Shown here one piece after another: positions 24,224-34,645 of a stretch of 64,000 nucleotides of DNA (within the stretch, counting starts at the first letter, position 1; each line of letters opens with the position of its first letter). The DNA comes from Lumnitzera littorea. Lineage: Eukaryota; Streptophyta; Magnoliopsida; Myrtales; Combretaceae. Made by a program: the position numbers and the translations under genes. A model generated the notes under the pieces. The model was not told the DNA's origin. It was given only the letters and a program-made list of their open reading frames with translations, and did no database searches. The stretch is taken from NCBI GenBank assembly GCA_024138015.1, contig JAMXBB010000008.1, positions 49,018,446-49,082,445 of the forward strand, read 5' to 3'.

Positions 24224-25310
24224 CTACACTTGAAGAGCTCCGGTCAATGCATAGAGCTCCTTATCATACACTATGTAGTTCAATTGCTCTCCTTTGAGCC
24301 TCTCACTATGATAGGCAATAGGTTGGCTTTCTTGCATAAGTAAAGCACCAATGCTAAAACTTAAAGTATCACAATCTAGCTCAAACACCTTCTTAAAGTT
24401 TGGTAAGGCTGAAACTGGGGTAAAGGTCAAGTTCTTCTTTAATTCAACAAAACTCCTTTCTTCTTTTTCTCCCCACTTGAACTCTACGTTCTTCTTAACT
24501 AGCATAATAAAGGGTACCACAAATGTACTAAACCCTGAATTGAATCTTTAATAAAAGGAAACCAAACTATGAAAATTCATTACCTCAATATAGGAGGTTA
24601 GCATGGGTCATTCAATAATAGCTTGGATTTTCTCCTCATCCACTCGCAAGCCTCCTCCACTCATGACATAGCTTAGAAAGACCGCTTCTCTTTAGCAAAA
24701 ACAACATTTCTTCAAATTATCAAAGAACACCTCAAGTTGAAGGACATCAAACATAGCTCAAAGATGTTCCAAGTAGCTTAGTAGGTCAAGAATGTAGACT
24801 AGGATGTCATTAAAGTAAACCATTACAAACTTTCCGATCTGGTCTCAAAGTATAAGGTTCATTAACCTCATGAAAGTATTAGGGGTGTTGGATAAGCCAA
24901 ACGAAATGATGAACCATTCATACAGTCCATGTTGGTTCTTGAATGCCATTTTTCACTCATCCCTTAGCCTCATCCTAATCTAGTGGTATCTAGATTTGAG
25001 GTTTATCTTGCTAAATACTCATGATCCATGCAATTTTCATCCAACATATCGTTAAGTTAGGGAATAGAGTACCTATACTTGATGGTAATCTTGTTGACAA
25101 CTCAATTGTCTACATAAATTCTCTAAGTCCCATCCTTCTTCGGCATAAGTAACATTAAGATGATGCATGGACTAAGGCTCTCTCTTACATAACCCCTTTC
25201 TATTAATTCATTATCTTGTTGCTGCAGCTCAATAGCTTGCTTAGGGTTCATCCTATAGGTTGGCTTGTTAGGTAAGCTGGTGCTTGGTACTAAGCCAATG
25301 CAATGTTCTA
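24224..25310 (-). pseudogene. Gypsy B: reverse transcriptase and RNase H
   Basis: Minus-strand reading from about 25300 gives SLPNKPTYRMNPKQA, RGYVRESLSPC, PKKDGT, VNKITIKYRYSIP, NLKSRYH, HGLYEWFIISFGLSNTPNTF and VMVYFNDILVY. RNase H follows in an open stretch (24520-24224) with FELDCDTLSFSIGALL and QPIAYHSERLKG. The catalytic RT motif is YFND (plus 24807-24818) instead of YFDD, which should abolish activity even without the stops. Confidence 0.85.
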
Positions 25311-25599
25311 TCCCTCAAAATGGGGATAATGTTTTGAGCAATTCCTCAAGAAACAGACCATCAAACTCCTTAATTAACTCCCTTACCTCTTTAAGCAAGT
25401 CAGCTTAATCTCTCAACTCCAATAACCTTCATATCAATAGGAAGGTTAACACATCCAATCTCATGGCCTCTCTTAGCTCAAATCAACTAAGGATAAGAGT
25501 CTTCTTAAAACTTTAAGCCAATTTAACCCTACAATTCACTTACTTGGTTCAAGGTCTTCAAGTTCAGGGTAATCTACCTTTCATCCTTTTCAAAAGAAT

Positions 25600-26215
25600 A
25601 GGTGTTCTTGTATTTGTCATGTATGACTATTCAATCAAATAACCAAGGCCAGTTTACTAACAAGTGTGAAGCGTACATGGATAAAACACTAAAGAAGATC
25701 TTGTTAGAGTAATTTCCAATGGTGATCAGTAAGAGTACCTATTACGATACATGAAGTGAACCCTCCTCACTCAACCAATGCAACTTGTACAACCTCAAGT
25801 GTGACAAGGTCAGCATTTTGAGCTTCTAAACTAAGTCGGTGGAAACAACATTGGTGTAACTTCCACTATCCACTATGAGCACACGCACTTGATCCTTAAC
25901 CTTGCAAGTAATATGGAATAAGTTTTGTCTCTACTCATCTTCCACGGTTGGTTTCATGCTCATGACATGTCAGACTACTAAGATTAGTTTGTCCAAGTCC
26001 TTGGCAAACATCTCTTCCTCAACAAGCCCATCTTAGACCTTCTCAGCATTATCCTATACTTTAACCCTCTCCTCAAGCACCTCATTTGTACTATCTACTT
26101 CAAAGGTCTGGACTTCTCCCTTTATGACCATAGTACAACAATTTAGACAATGAGTGGTTATGTGTCTAAAACCTTAGCATTTAAAGCACTTAATTTCACT
26201 TATCTTCCTTCTTGA
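25600..26215 (-). pseudogene. Gypsy B: gag zinc knuckle and protease
   Basis: On the minus strand, CFKC-x4-H-x4-C (about 26185-26140) fits a CCHC zinc knuckle, with a stop in place of the residue after the second Cys. Further on, VLIVDSGSYTNVVS (about 25875-25830) is the retroviral-type aspartic protease motif, with DSG intact. Element A lies immediately upstream at 26216. Across A the gag frame continues without shift when A and one CTTGA copy are removed. Positions 25310-25600 hold the degraded linker to RT. Confidence 0.75.
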
Positions 26216-27113
26216 CGATTAATGTACTGTAGGCTAGCGGTCCTATTACTTACGCGCGCCTCTAAGGTGTCCAATCCCTCTCTTAAAGAATTCTCTCTCG
26301 GCAACCTGCTAATAACGAGAAACTATACATCGAAGAAAAGTGGTTGAACTCCCTGAGCTCCCCACGTTGTCATACATTAATTTGTACACTTGGTAATGAT
26401 GATGCCGACCATTCCCTTATCGAGGACCCTATGTCGAGTACTCTAACAAACCGCTGCTAAGAATCTTTTGCCGAGTGACAAGAGACTCGCTTAAATAGCC
26501 AAATAGATTTCTCTTGGCATACCACCATCTCTCTTGTCCCGACCCCTTTAGTGCCGCAACATTTTGGCCCTTCCCGCTTACTATACTCAGAGAATATTTG
26601 TACGGGACCAATGCTATATTACTAGTTGTCTACCTCATTTGACATTTAACTACATTTCCATTTTTGGTTTATTGTCCTTTTTACCCTTTTCGTATGTACT
26701 AAGAATCCTCTTTTTGTAAATACTTTCTTGTAATTTCTTTATTTGTAATATTGCCCTAAAGACTTACTATAAATAGTCCTTTTTCTCTTGTAAACTAGAG
26801 ATAACTTACATCTTAATACCGAATACTCTGTTCTTATGAGACAATCCTCTCCAAATCCATACCCCTTACACTCTTATCTAATCTTACCAAGTAGCTCAGG
26901 ATTAGTGGTGGGTGGACCTTGACGTCAACTTGTGCATTATATCAAGTGAGGTGTCAAGTCATGTTATTTTCATTGGTGAGTCACATCCTTCAAGTAACTT
27001 CACGTCAACTACTCTTGTTCGATTGTGGACCATTTCCTTTTAATTTTCTTTGATATCTCAAAGGACCCATTTCAGTTCAATTCTGCCCCGGTAAGTCCTA
27101 GTGATAATTGAGC
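26216..27113 (+). repeat. 5' LTR of gypsy element A (ends approximate)
   Basis: The TATA box ACTATAAATAGTCC is at 26766. Its surroundings (AAGACTTACTATAAATAGT) nearly match the solo LTR copy 1 (AAGACTTGCTATAAATAGT). GCATTATATCAAGTG (26933) matches GCATCATATCAAGTG in solo LTR copy 3. The spacing from start to TATA box also agrees with copy 3 (about 550 bases). The first base pair reads CG instead of TG. The right end is estimated. Confidence 0.5.
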
Positions 27114-27286
27114 TCTTAGGCACACCATATATTCCTAGTATTAAAGCTTAAGGTTGAGACCGAGAGCTATGTAGTGTTAGTTTATTGTGTCTGCTATTCA
27201 AGATATTTGTATGTAGAAAGCATTTGCGTGAAGTATCCTTGCTGAAGCTTATATTAAGAATGTCAAACCTTAGTATACAGGGAGAG

Positions 27287-28305
27287 ATTCACAATGTCAA
27301 AAGTGATGCTCATGGTCAAGTTAGCTACTAAACACCACATACTACTGATAAGTAGTTACAAGATATTGCGGCTATTGTGGCCAACTCAACTGTTTCAGTA
27401 AACAAGGTCATAGAGGCTGGGCCGCATGAAGGAGTTACTGAGCAGGGCCGAGAAATGAGAGATAGGCCAAGGAGGCAAATGAACAAGCGAGCTCTGGAAG
27501 CCTTTCCTGTGAACTAAGCACCACTGCGACATGTCGATAGAGTCGCAAGAAGAAGGTTAGAGTTGGACGAAGTGGAAGAGTATGAAGTGGAAGCAAACTA
27601 GTATGATGGGATGGATGAGCGTAAGTTCAGAGTGCCAAGAGATGTCGAGCATCTTAAAGTACAAATTCCGAGCTTCAACGGGTCTGATAGTACTAATGAC
27701 TACCTCGACTGGGAAGAGAAGATTAAACAGATATTCAACTTCTACGATTACGAAGATGTTGTAGTTGCGTTAGAATTTTTTGGGTATGCGGCAATATAGT
27801 GGAAGAAGCTACAAAATGTTCATTTGAGGGCCCGATGCAAAGTCTGAACATGAAATGAGATGAAGAGGATTCTGAGAAGTAGGTTCGTTCCTGAATACTA
27901 CAGCAAGACACTTTCCGACGACTCTAAGACTTGAGGCAAGGTAACAAATCCATAGATGACTATGTCCGAGAGTTTTAGTTGCTTATGATACGATGTGATG
28001 TTGATGAACCTAAGACTCGAACTATATTACGGTTCATCTCAAGACTCTAAGCTAAGATTGGTTACGTTTGGGAATTGCAAAGCCTTACAACTATAGATGA
28101 AACCATCCATGTAGCTTGGAGAGTTGAAAAGTAATGGCGGAACCAGGTTAACCGAATGCTAAGTAGTAGAACCATGATGCCGAGTAGGAATGCCCTACCG
28201 AGTTGAGCAGGGAGTGATAGGGCATCAAACAGATCTGAGGTTAAATGCTAAGGTCACATGCCGAGCCAACCAGACGAGGGCTAATTAATGTCTGAACCGC
28301 TAAGT
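27287..28305 (+). pseudogene. Gypsy A: gag
   Basis: The clearest part is 27611-27790, with FRVPRDVEHLKVQIPSFNG and DYLDWEEKIKQIFNFYDY, followed by MKRILRSRFVPEYY (27855), SIDDYVREF (27948) and a coiled, charged tail. This is the Retrotrans_gag core seen in Ty3/gypsy capsid proteins. Stops (for example TAG at 27799 and TGA near 27848) interrupt it. The matching region of gypsy B (31470-30950, minus strand) has the same EYLDWEEKVKRIF signature. The zinc knuckle is not clear here. Confidence 0.75.
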
Positions 28306-28306
28306 C

Positions 28307-28860
28307 ATGACCATCAAGGGAGATAAGCCCCAGTTTGAAGTAGAAAGTGCGATTGAAGGAGAGGAAGAAGTGGAAACCGATCAAATGTTGGAAGAATTTG
28401 AGGAAGATTTAGGAGCCAAGATACCCCTGAGGGTGGTGCCGAGTATTGCTTTGTTATTTAGAGATCTCTCAATACTTTTGTGGTTGATGAGAACAAGCAA
28501 AAAGAGAACCTCTTTCATACAAATTTCCAAGTGAATGGCAAGTTATACGCTGTGATCATTAACGAAGGGAGCTATACCAACATCATCACACAAAGGGTAG
28601 TTAAGGCCATGAAATTGCCAACTCTTCCATGGCCCAAGCCGTACAAGATTCACTGGCTGAACGAGAGAAGAGGATTACACATTTTCGAGCAAGTTAAAGA
28701 GCCGATTACTATTGATAATAGATACAGGGACAAGGTGCTGTGTAACGTCCTACCCATGTGTGCATCCCACATATTACTCGACCGATAGTGGCTATTTGAC
28801 TTAAGGGTATTACACGATGGGTATAGAAATACATACATGTTTCAAAAGGATGGGAAGAAA
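28307..28860 (+). pseudogene. Gypsy A: protease region
   Basis: An acidic linker (EGEEEVETDQMLEEFEED, 28352-28405) is followed after a frame change by 28480-28788. This contains QVNGKLYAVIINEGSYTNI and ends in MCASHILLDR. The expected active-site triplet (D-S/G-G after two Ile) reads N-E-G at 28561-28569. Both substitutions are single G-to-A changes, so protease activity would be lost. Confidence 0.75.
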
Positions 28861-28929
28861 GTTATATTAACACCGATGAGTCTTAAGGAAGTGCAAGAAG
28901 CCTAGGAAAAGGTTACAAGATCTCTGCAG

Positions 28930-29826
28930 CAAAAGTCTTTAGTGATCTCCCAAGTTCAGTTTGCACGAGAGGTTAAACCCAAGGACTATGTACTCCTCTT
29001 GGTTAAGAGACTCCTAGAGGTTAGAGAGGCCAAGAACTTACCTACTGAAGTGTTGCAACTACTTCAGGAATTTGCTAGCCTATTTACATCCAAGATGCTG
29101 AAAGGATTACCTCCCTTGAGAGGAATTAAGCATTGCATCGATCTTCAACCTGGAGTAGCCCTACCAAATTGACCCACCTATAGACTCAATCCTGAATAGG
29201 TAGCTGAGCTAAAAAGGCAAGTTGATGAGTTAGTGGACTGCGGATATGTCCGTGAGAGCATGAGCCCATGTGACATCCCAATCATGCTAGTACCAAAGAA
29301 AGATGGATCATGAAGAATGTGCATTGACAATCGTACCATCAATAAGATTACCGTTAAGTACCGATACTCGATCCCACAATTAGATTACATGCTCGATGAG
29401 TTGTATGGTATACGCATATTTTCAAAAATAGATCTAAAGAGTAGCTATCATCAAATACGAATGAGACCAGGAGATGAATGGAAAACAGCCTTTAAGACTT
29501 GGGATGGTCTATTTGAGTGGATGGTTATGCTATTTGGTTTAACTAGTGTACCGAGTACATTCATAGGACTCATGAATCATGTGCTTCGAGCATTGATAGG
29601 CAAATGCATTGTGGTTTATTTTGATGATATTCTGGTCTACAACGTTGACCTTCTTGTTCATATCGAACATGTGAGATTGGTGTTTAGCATACTCTGTACT
29701 AAAAAATTATTCGACAACCTAAAGAAATACACGTTCTATCAGAGCGAGGTTATATTCCTTGGATATGTCGTTTCAAGGAGTGGAGTTCACGTTGATGAAG
29801 AAAAGGTCAAGGCTATTAATGAGTAG
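28930..29826 (+). pseudogene. Gypsy A: reverse transcriptase
   Basis: The N-terminal part 28942-29172 ends ALPN, followed by TGA and, 15 codons later, TAG (29200). Next come VDELVDCGYVRESMSPCD, KKDGS with TGA in place of the Trp codon (29311), and an open 169-codon stretch (29317-29826). That stretch holds FSKIDLKSSYHQIRM, WKTAFKTWDGLFEW and the catalytic YFDD at 29617-29628. The core fold is therefore largely preserved, but at least three stops separate it from the protease. The usual role is copying element RNA into DNA in the particle. Confidence 0.85.
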
Positions 29827-30400
29827 CCTACACCGACAAGTGCAACTAAAGTTAGGAGCTTCTATGGCCTAGCCTCATTCTATCGAAGATTTATCTGGAA
29901 CTTCAGCTCCATAACTGTGTCGTCGATTGAATTGACCAAGAAGAACATTGACTTTAAATGGATAGAAAAGGCTTAAAGGAGTTTTGAAGATGTGAAGTGT
30001 AAGCTGACATTTAGGGTTAAATGTGATGCGTCTAGTGTCATCATTGGCACTATACTTAAGTAGGAGTGCCGACTCATTGCCTACTTCAGTGAAAAACTTC
30101 GAGGTGTTGCCCTAAATTACTTAGCCTATGACAAGGAGTTTTATGCCCTTGTCCGTACACTCCAAAACTGGCAGCATTACCTGTTGCTAAGAGGATTCAT
30201 CATCTATTTTGATCATTAATCTCTCAAGCATCTTCGTAGGCAGCAAAAGCTTTCTCGACATCATGCCAAGTGGGTCGAGTTCCTGGAGACCTTTTGCTAT
30301 GTCATCATGTATAAGAAGGGAAGCACTAATACAGTAGCTAAAGTGCTTGGATTTGGCACTCTACCTAATCGATATGAGCATAACCCACATTTTGAGCCTT
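29827..30400 (+). pseudogene. Gypsy A: RNase H
   Basis: After a TAG at 29824 the reading continues VRSFYGLASFYRRFIWNFS and FKWIEKA, then the RNase H domain with VKCDASSVIIGTILK (30019), RLIAYFSEKLRG, YDKEFYALVR and QHYLLLRGFIIYFDH. It ends HHAKWVEFLETF near 30295. Three further stops are present (about 29974, 30061 and 30217). Confidence 0.75.
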
Positions 30401-30923
30401 TAGTAGCCAAGTGCAGTGATAGAGAAGTTGTGGACAGATTCTACTTGAGTGAGGGGTTCTTGATGAAGGGTAAGCAGATGTAAGTGCCAAATGGTTCTGC
30501 AAGGGAGCTACTAGTTCAAGAAGCTCATGCCGGGGGTCTAACTGGACATTTTAAGGAAAAGTGAACAATTGAGATATTGAAGGAGCATTTTTACTAGCTT
30601 AAAATGATGAGGGATGTACATTAAATACTTGAGGGGTGCAAAGTGTGTAAGTATACTAAAGGAAGGAGAGAACCTTATGGAGAATCACGCCCCTGCCAAT
30701 TCTCAAACGGCCATAAATCGATATAAACATGGATTTCATGCTCAGCCTTCCCCACATGCTGAGAAGATATGATTCGATCATGGTAGTGGTCGATCAGTTC
30801 GGCAAGATAGGCCACTTTATTCATTGCCATAGGACTAATGATGCTTTAGTTATCGCTAACCTTTTTTCACAAGAAATTATGCAACTCCATGAAGTGCCAA
30901 GAAGTATTGTGTCTGACCGTTAG
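30401..30923 (+). pseudogene. Gypsy A: integrase N-terminal part, truncated
   Basis: The zinc-binding zone is visible as EAHAGGLTGHF (30517) and CKVCKYTKGRREP (30637). The core entry MDFMLSLPHMLRRYDSIMVV and VDQFGKIGHFI follows, and the coding ends after EVPRSIVSDR (30890-30919). Everything beyond the second catalytic Asp region is missing. B's gag follows immediately on the opposite strand. Confidence 0.8.
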
Positions 30924-31808
30924 CTTGATTGCTACCTAAACTAGACAGGTTAGTTGGATGAAATGGGCCAACTCCATGGAGCTTAGATCGACCTGCTCCT
31001 CCTCTATCTTACCACAACTTAGGTTATTTTGATGGCCTCATCAAGTGTAGTAAACCATTAGAGCTCTATAACATCTTCTCATACTTCAAGCCAAAAAGAA
31101 ATCTGAACATGGTCTAGGCTTCTGGTTCATTGACTTTACAAGGAATCGTAAGCATTTGGAAGTCTTGCACATTCTCATCTACTATGTGATTTCCTTACTT
31201 TAGCCCTTACAACCAAGCAAAAGCATCCTACAAATAAGAATCCAAAATGATCTTAGCTCTTATAACCCTCTTCATCTTAAGCTAAGTATAAATCTCGTGA
31301 TACCCTTCTCTTTTCCTCAATTCTTCCACCACATCACAGCATATCTTATAAATTCAAGGGTAGCTATTCTTACTTTGTCATATTCTTCATATTAGTAATA
31401 GTAAAAAATCCTCTTGACTTTTTCTTCCCAATCAAGGTACTCATATGCATAGCCAATATCATTAAAGGTCGACACCTATAACTTCACATGGTTGGTAGTT
31501 TATGGTGCATGAGCTCTTTCCCTACCTTCATAATATTCCTCATCACCTTCCTCTTCCACATCACTTAAGTTAATCCTTCTTTGAGCTTATCTTCCTACTC
31601 CTCCATCTTAGGTTTGCTAAACTAAGAATGGCCTTCTATCTTACCGAGCTTCTTGGGCTACTTCTCTAATTTCAAGTACATCTTAGGTAGCATTATAACT
31701 GAACTCAAAAGGTTAGGCGGCTAGGTCATGCACCACTTGAATTAACTCAATAATTATTGTGGCCATCTCATCGAGACATTCATCTATGCTTCTAGGGGTA
31801 GATGGCAT
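30924..31808 (-). pseudogene. Gypsy B: gag
   Basis: The minus-strand ATG at 31808 starts MPSTPRSIDECLDEMATI. The capsid core near 31480-31100 shows NDIGYAYEYLDWEEKVKRIF, a WW-like MWWKN, and MKRVIRAKIILDSYL, and continues to EAIKIT (about 31040). TAA and TAG stops are numerous. The open end at 30924 joins the zinc knuckle at 26215 across element A. Confidence 0.75.
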
Positions 31809-32250
31809 TTTTCGACCACATTGTTGAACACTACTTTCATTGTCACCAACACCAACATTAAAACTAAGATCAATCATCTTCCTCTTCTATTAGTAACTTT
31901 GACTCAAGCACATACTCAATTCCAATTAACTAGATACAATATAGCCCAAAAACAACAACACTAACACCAAAACCCAAGTCAGATATCCCACCTTACTTCA
32001 ACTAAGTATACAAACCCGATAAACTTGAAGTTTCAATCACTACCAATTTGCTCTGCTTCATTAATTTGACAATAGAGTATAGAAGAGCCTACTAGTGAAC
32101 ATATCAAAACGCCCTCTATAATTTCACAAGCTACTTACAACCACTTTAATCACTTGACAACTATCAAATACACTAAACACTAACACTCACAGTACAATTG
32201 TAACTTCCACAAAACACATACAATACAATAACTCTCCTTTACGAACCTTT

Positions 32251-32262
32251 ACTTTGATACCA
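32251..32262 (-). other. Primer-binding site, tRNA-Met type (gypsy B)
   Basis: The minus-strand sequence TGGTATCAAAGT lies 8 bases after the LTR end (GCAACA at 32271). The usual plant initiator tRNA-Met site is TGGTATCAGAGC, so two substitutions separate them. Confidence 0.75.
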
Positions 32263-32270
32263 AGATGAAA

Positions 32271-33542
32271 TGTTGCGCCGAGAGCAACCAAGAGCGGGGA
32301 TATTAGGGTAGTTCGAACTTGTTGAAGGAACAAAAGTAGAATGGATTTTACAAGGGGTTTTAGCAAAGTTGTGAGTTACCTAACTAGATATGACACACCA
32401 ACAAGATCCTACACGACCTAACTATTACTCTAATATGACACACAAAGTAATAACTAGGCTTCCTCATCAAAATCCTCACTAAAGGGATTGATAAGATCGA
32501 AAATTAAGAAGATTTTGAAATCAATAAGAATAAAGGGAGAATTACAACAGATATGATCAACATGTAGGGTAAATTCAAATAAAGGATCAATATTTCAAAA
32601 AAATTCAAATAAGAAATCATTGTTTTAAGAAGTGATTCAAATAAGGAATCAACATTTCAAAATGTTCAAATAAGAAATCAATGTTTCATAAAGTGATTCA
32701 AATAATTTTGTAGATTGACTATTGTGAATCCCTTGTTTGAACTACTTTGTGAAACGTTGATTCCTTATTAGAACTTTTCAAAACATTGATCCCTTAGTTG
32801 AACTTACCCTCAAAAGTTAATCCCTTCCATTATGATTTTCCTCTATGAACAAATTACAAAGGAAAAGAAAAATGGAAATTTTGTATTAGTAATGATTATT
32901 GCGACTTACATTTTGATGGGTATTTATACCCGCACAATTAAAGGTTCATGTAGTAAAGGATAATTTACAAAAAAAAAAAAAAGAGCAATTTTCTCGAAAT
33001 AGGAAAGTACTAAAAGAATATACATGGGGAAGGGGTAAATCGATAATGTGCAATTAGGAATATTCAAGCATCCTCCATATTATACGATAGTCAAAGGACG
33101 TATGTTGCAATTCAAATGGTTGTAGCTTTACCAAGTAGGGTGGAAATTAGATTAGTTAGTAGCTTTTGCACAGCTCAATATGGGGACCTTAGTTATCAGT
33201 TCCTACAAGTAGTCGTATGTCACCGGTTAGCACTTTGAAATACGTCAGCTTATGGTTTAACAACTTAAACTTTGATAAGGATATCTAGGGATTAGGATTG
33301 TCGAGTTGTGGGACAAGTTCGCCAAGCTGTTACAAGGGTCACCTGGCTCCCCTTCACTTTTAGGCTAGTACTTCGTGATTGTGCTTAAGGTACAAATGGA
33401 AAGGTAGGGAATGTCAGGTTTAGACAACAACTTTGACTCCTCAATACTAAGATTGGAAATAAGAGTTCGCTAAACCATGTTCTCTAGACCTCCAGCTTGG
33501 GCTTAAGCTCAGGTGATGGGTTTAATGGGTCGATTATTATCA
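32271..33542 (-). repeat. 5' LTR of gypsy element B (carries a MITE)
   Basis: The minus-strand start is TGATAATAATCGACCC at 33542 and the end is GGCGCAACA at 32271. It aligns with the 3' LTR at about 6755-7652. It is 1272 bases as it stands, about 950 without the foldback insert at 32533-32843. A TATA-like GGGTATAAATAC (minus strand) lies near 32925. The right flank is AGCTA (33543-33547). Confidence 0.75.
32533..32843. mobile_element. Foldback MITE, Mutator-like by duplication length
   Basis: This roughly 311-base insert is present only in the 5' LTR of gypsy B; the 3' LTR is continuous there (AATCAATAAGAACAAATTAC near 6990). Its two halves are inverted repeats: GGATCAATATTTC on the left pairs with GATCAATGTTTTG read from the right. 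Each half is built of degenerate units of about 35-40 bases (AAATAAGGAATCAACATTTC). The flanks TAAGAATA (32525-32532) and TATGAACA (32844-32851) both resemble the empty-site TAAGAACA, suggesting a duplication of 8-9 bases. Confidence 0.65.
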
Positions 33543-33547
33543 AGCTA

Positions 33548-34645
33548 TCTACTACAATGTAAATAAGATACTTAGATACTTCTTAAAACCTAGGGGCTAA
33601 AGTATAATTAAGAGAAGTTATAACAAGTCAACAAAATACAAGGGAATTACAAGGCGTACGTATTCACGTTAAGGTTCATAGGTGTGAACCTCTTGGACTT
33701 CCAAGCTTAGGAGAAATATGTTTAAATTGTCAAGAATTGCCCTAATGTTGAAGATTACAGTTAGGATCACGACCATGATCATGTACATAAACCTTACTAC
33801 TTCCTAATTTCTTTCAAACACATTTATATTTTTCTTTATGCGTAGCTCACAAGCATGAGCTAAGTTGTAAACTTCATCATAGTCCAACTTTAAGCCTCTA
33901 ACTTAACCTTTTGCATTCCGGCTTCCTTTATACGACTTAACCTATGATGGATTCAACCCCATTTCCTATCATGTCCCCACATCATGAATTGCTACTCAAT
34001 GGTTTATTTATCATCTTTTTCATAAATGCCTCTGTCCTCATAAAAATCACTTCACCACTCCACAAAAGGGATATAATGTAGATATTAGTAAATAACTAAT
34101 TACTCTCATAAAGCTAGCTAATCAAATTAAATTTATGGTATGCAAACGAGCCCGTGTCGCAAACTACAACTTTAACTACATTAAGTTAGTTATACATATT
34201 AAAGTCAAAATAGTACGTATATGTGTTAGTTATGCAGTTTTTAGACTTAGTTTGTCTAAAGTGTTGAATCCCTTTAGAGTATCTAAGGTTTTAATTCATG
34301 TAGAAAGGATATTAGATGTCACTAATTGTCTTGCCAAAGAAAATCCAATATTTAGCTCAAATTGTTTATTATTTCCTATTTTTTGTGCATTGATCCATAA
34401 ATTCCAAAGTTATCATTGTAACAACCTACCTTTCAAGCATCCACTTGAACTTTTCTTAATTATTGGTGCCTAAGAGACAGTTAATCTTCACCATCCTTAA
34501 GTTATAAGGGTAAGGTTTATTCTGAATCCAATCAACCAATTTAGATCATTGATTTCTTCATGGGAACCTATATGATGTCTCAAGGGTTTAATATTTTTAG
34601 TAACGATTTCCTTGAGAAGTAACTTATTATTCACGAGAACCAAAA
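33548..34645. other. Intergenic repeat remnants; possible RNase H tail at 34135-34473
   Basis: No intact gene is seen. The ORF 34135-34473 contains VLIHVERILDVTNCLAKENP, which resembles the end of an RVT_3-type RNase H domain (HV-x-R-x2-N-x2-AD-x-LAK). It may be a scrap of another LINE lying upstream of the next one. Near 33770 the phrase GGATCACGACCATGATCATG resembles Athila LTR text. Both readings are weak. Confidence 0.3.

Larger units (their letters stand above)
26216..30923 (+). mobile_element. Ty3/gypsy element A, lacking the integrase end and 3' LTR
   Basis: Plus-strand order: 5' LTR-like segment (26216-27113), gag, protease, RT, RNase H, and an integrase that stops just after IVSDR (30905-30919). 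There is no 3' LTR. Even so, CTTGA occurs at 26211-26215 and 30924-30928. Deleting 26216-30923 plus one CTTGA leaves gypsy B's gag frame unbroken into its zinc knuckle, so these are the true ends of the insert as it now stands. Confidence 0.75.
6755..33542 (-). mobile_element. Ty3/gypsy element B, fragmented by nested insertions
   Basis: On the minus strand the original element reads: 5' LTR (33542 to 32271), tRNA-Met-type PBS, gag (31808 to 30924), zinc knuckle and protease (26215 to about 25600), RT and RNase H (about 25300 to 24224), integrase start (24223 to 23613), integrase tail (8103 to 7660) and 3' LTR (7652 to about 6755). The gaps are filled by element A (26216-30923), an Athila-like element (10452-23607) and a LARD-like fragment (8104-10451). 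The integrase core is missing. It was probably lost with the deletion that joined the Athila-like 3' LTR to the LARD fragment at about 10451. The order and strand of all pieces agree, which is the main support for treating them as one element. Confidence 0.75.
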
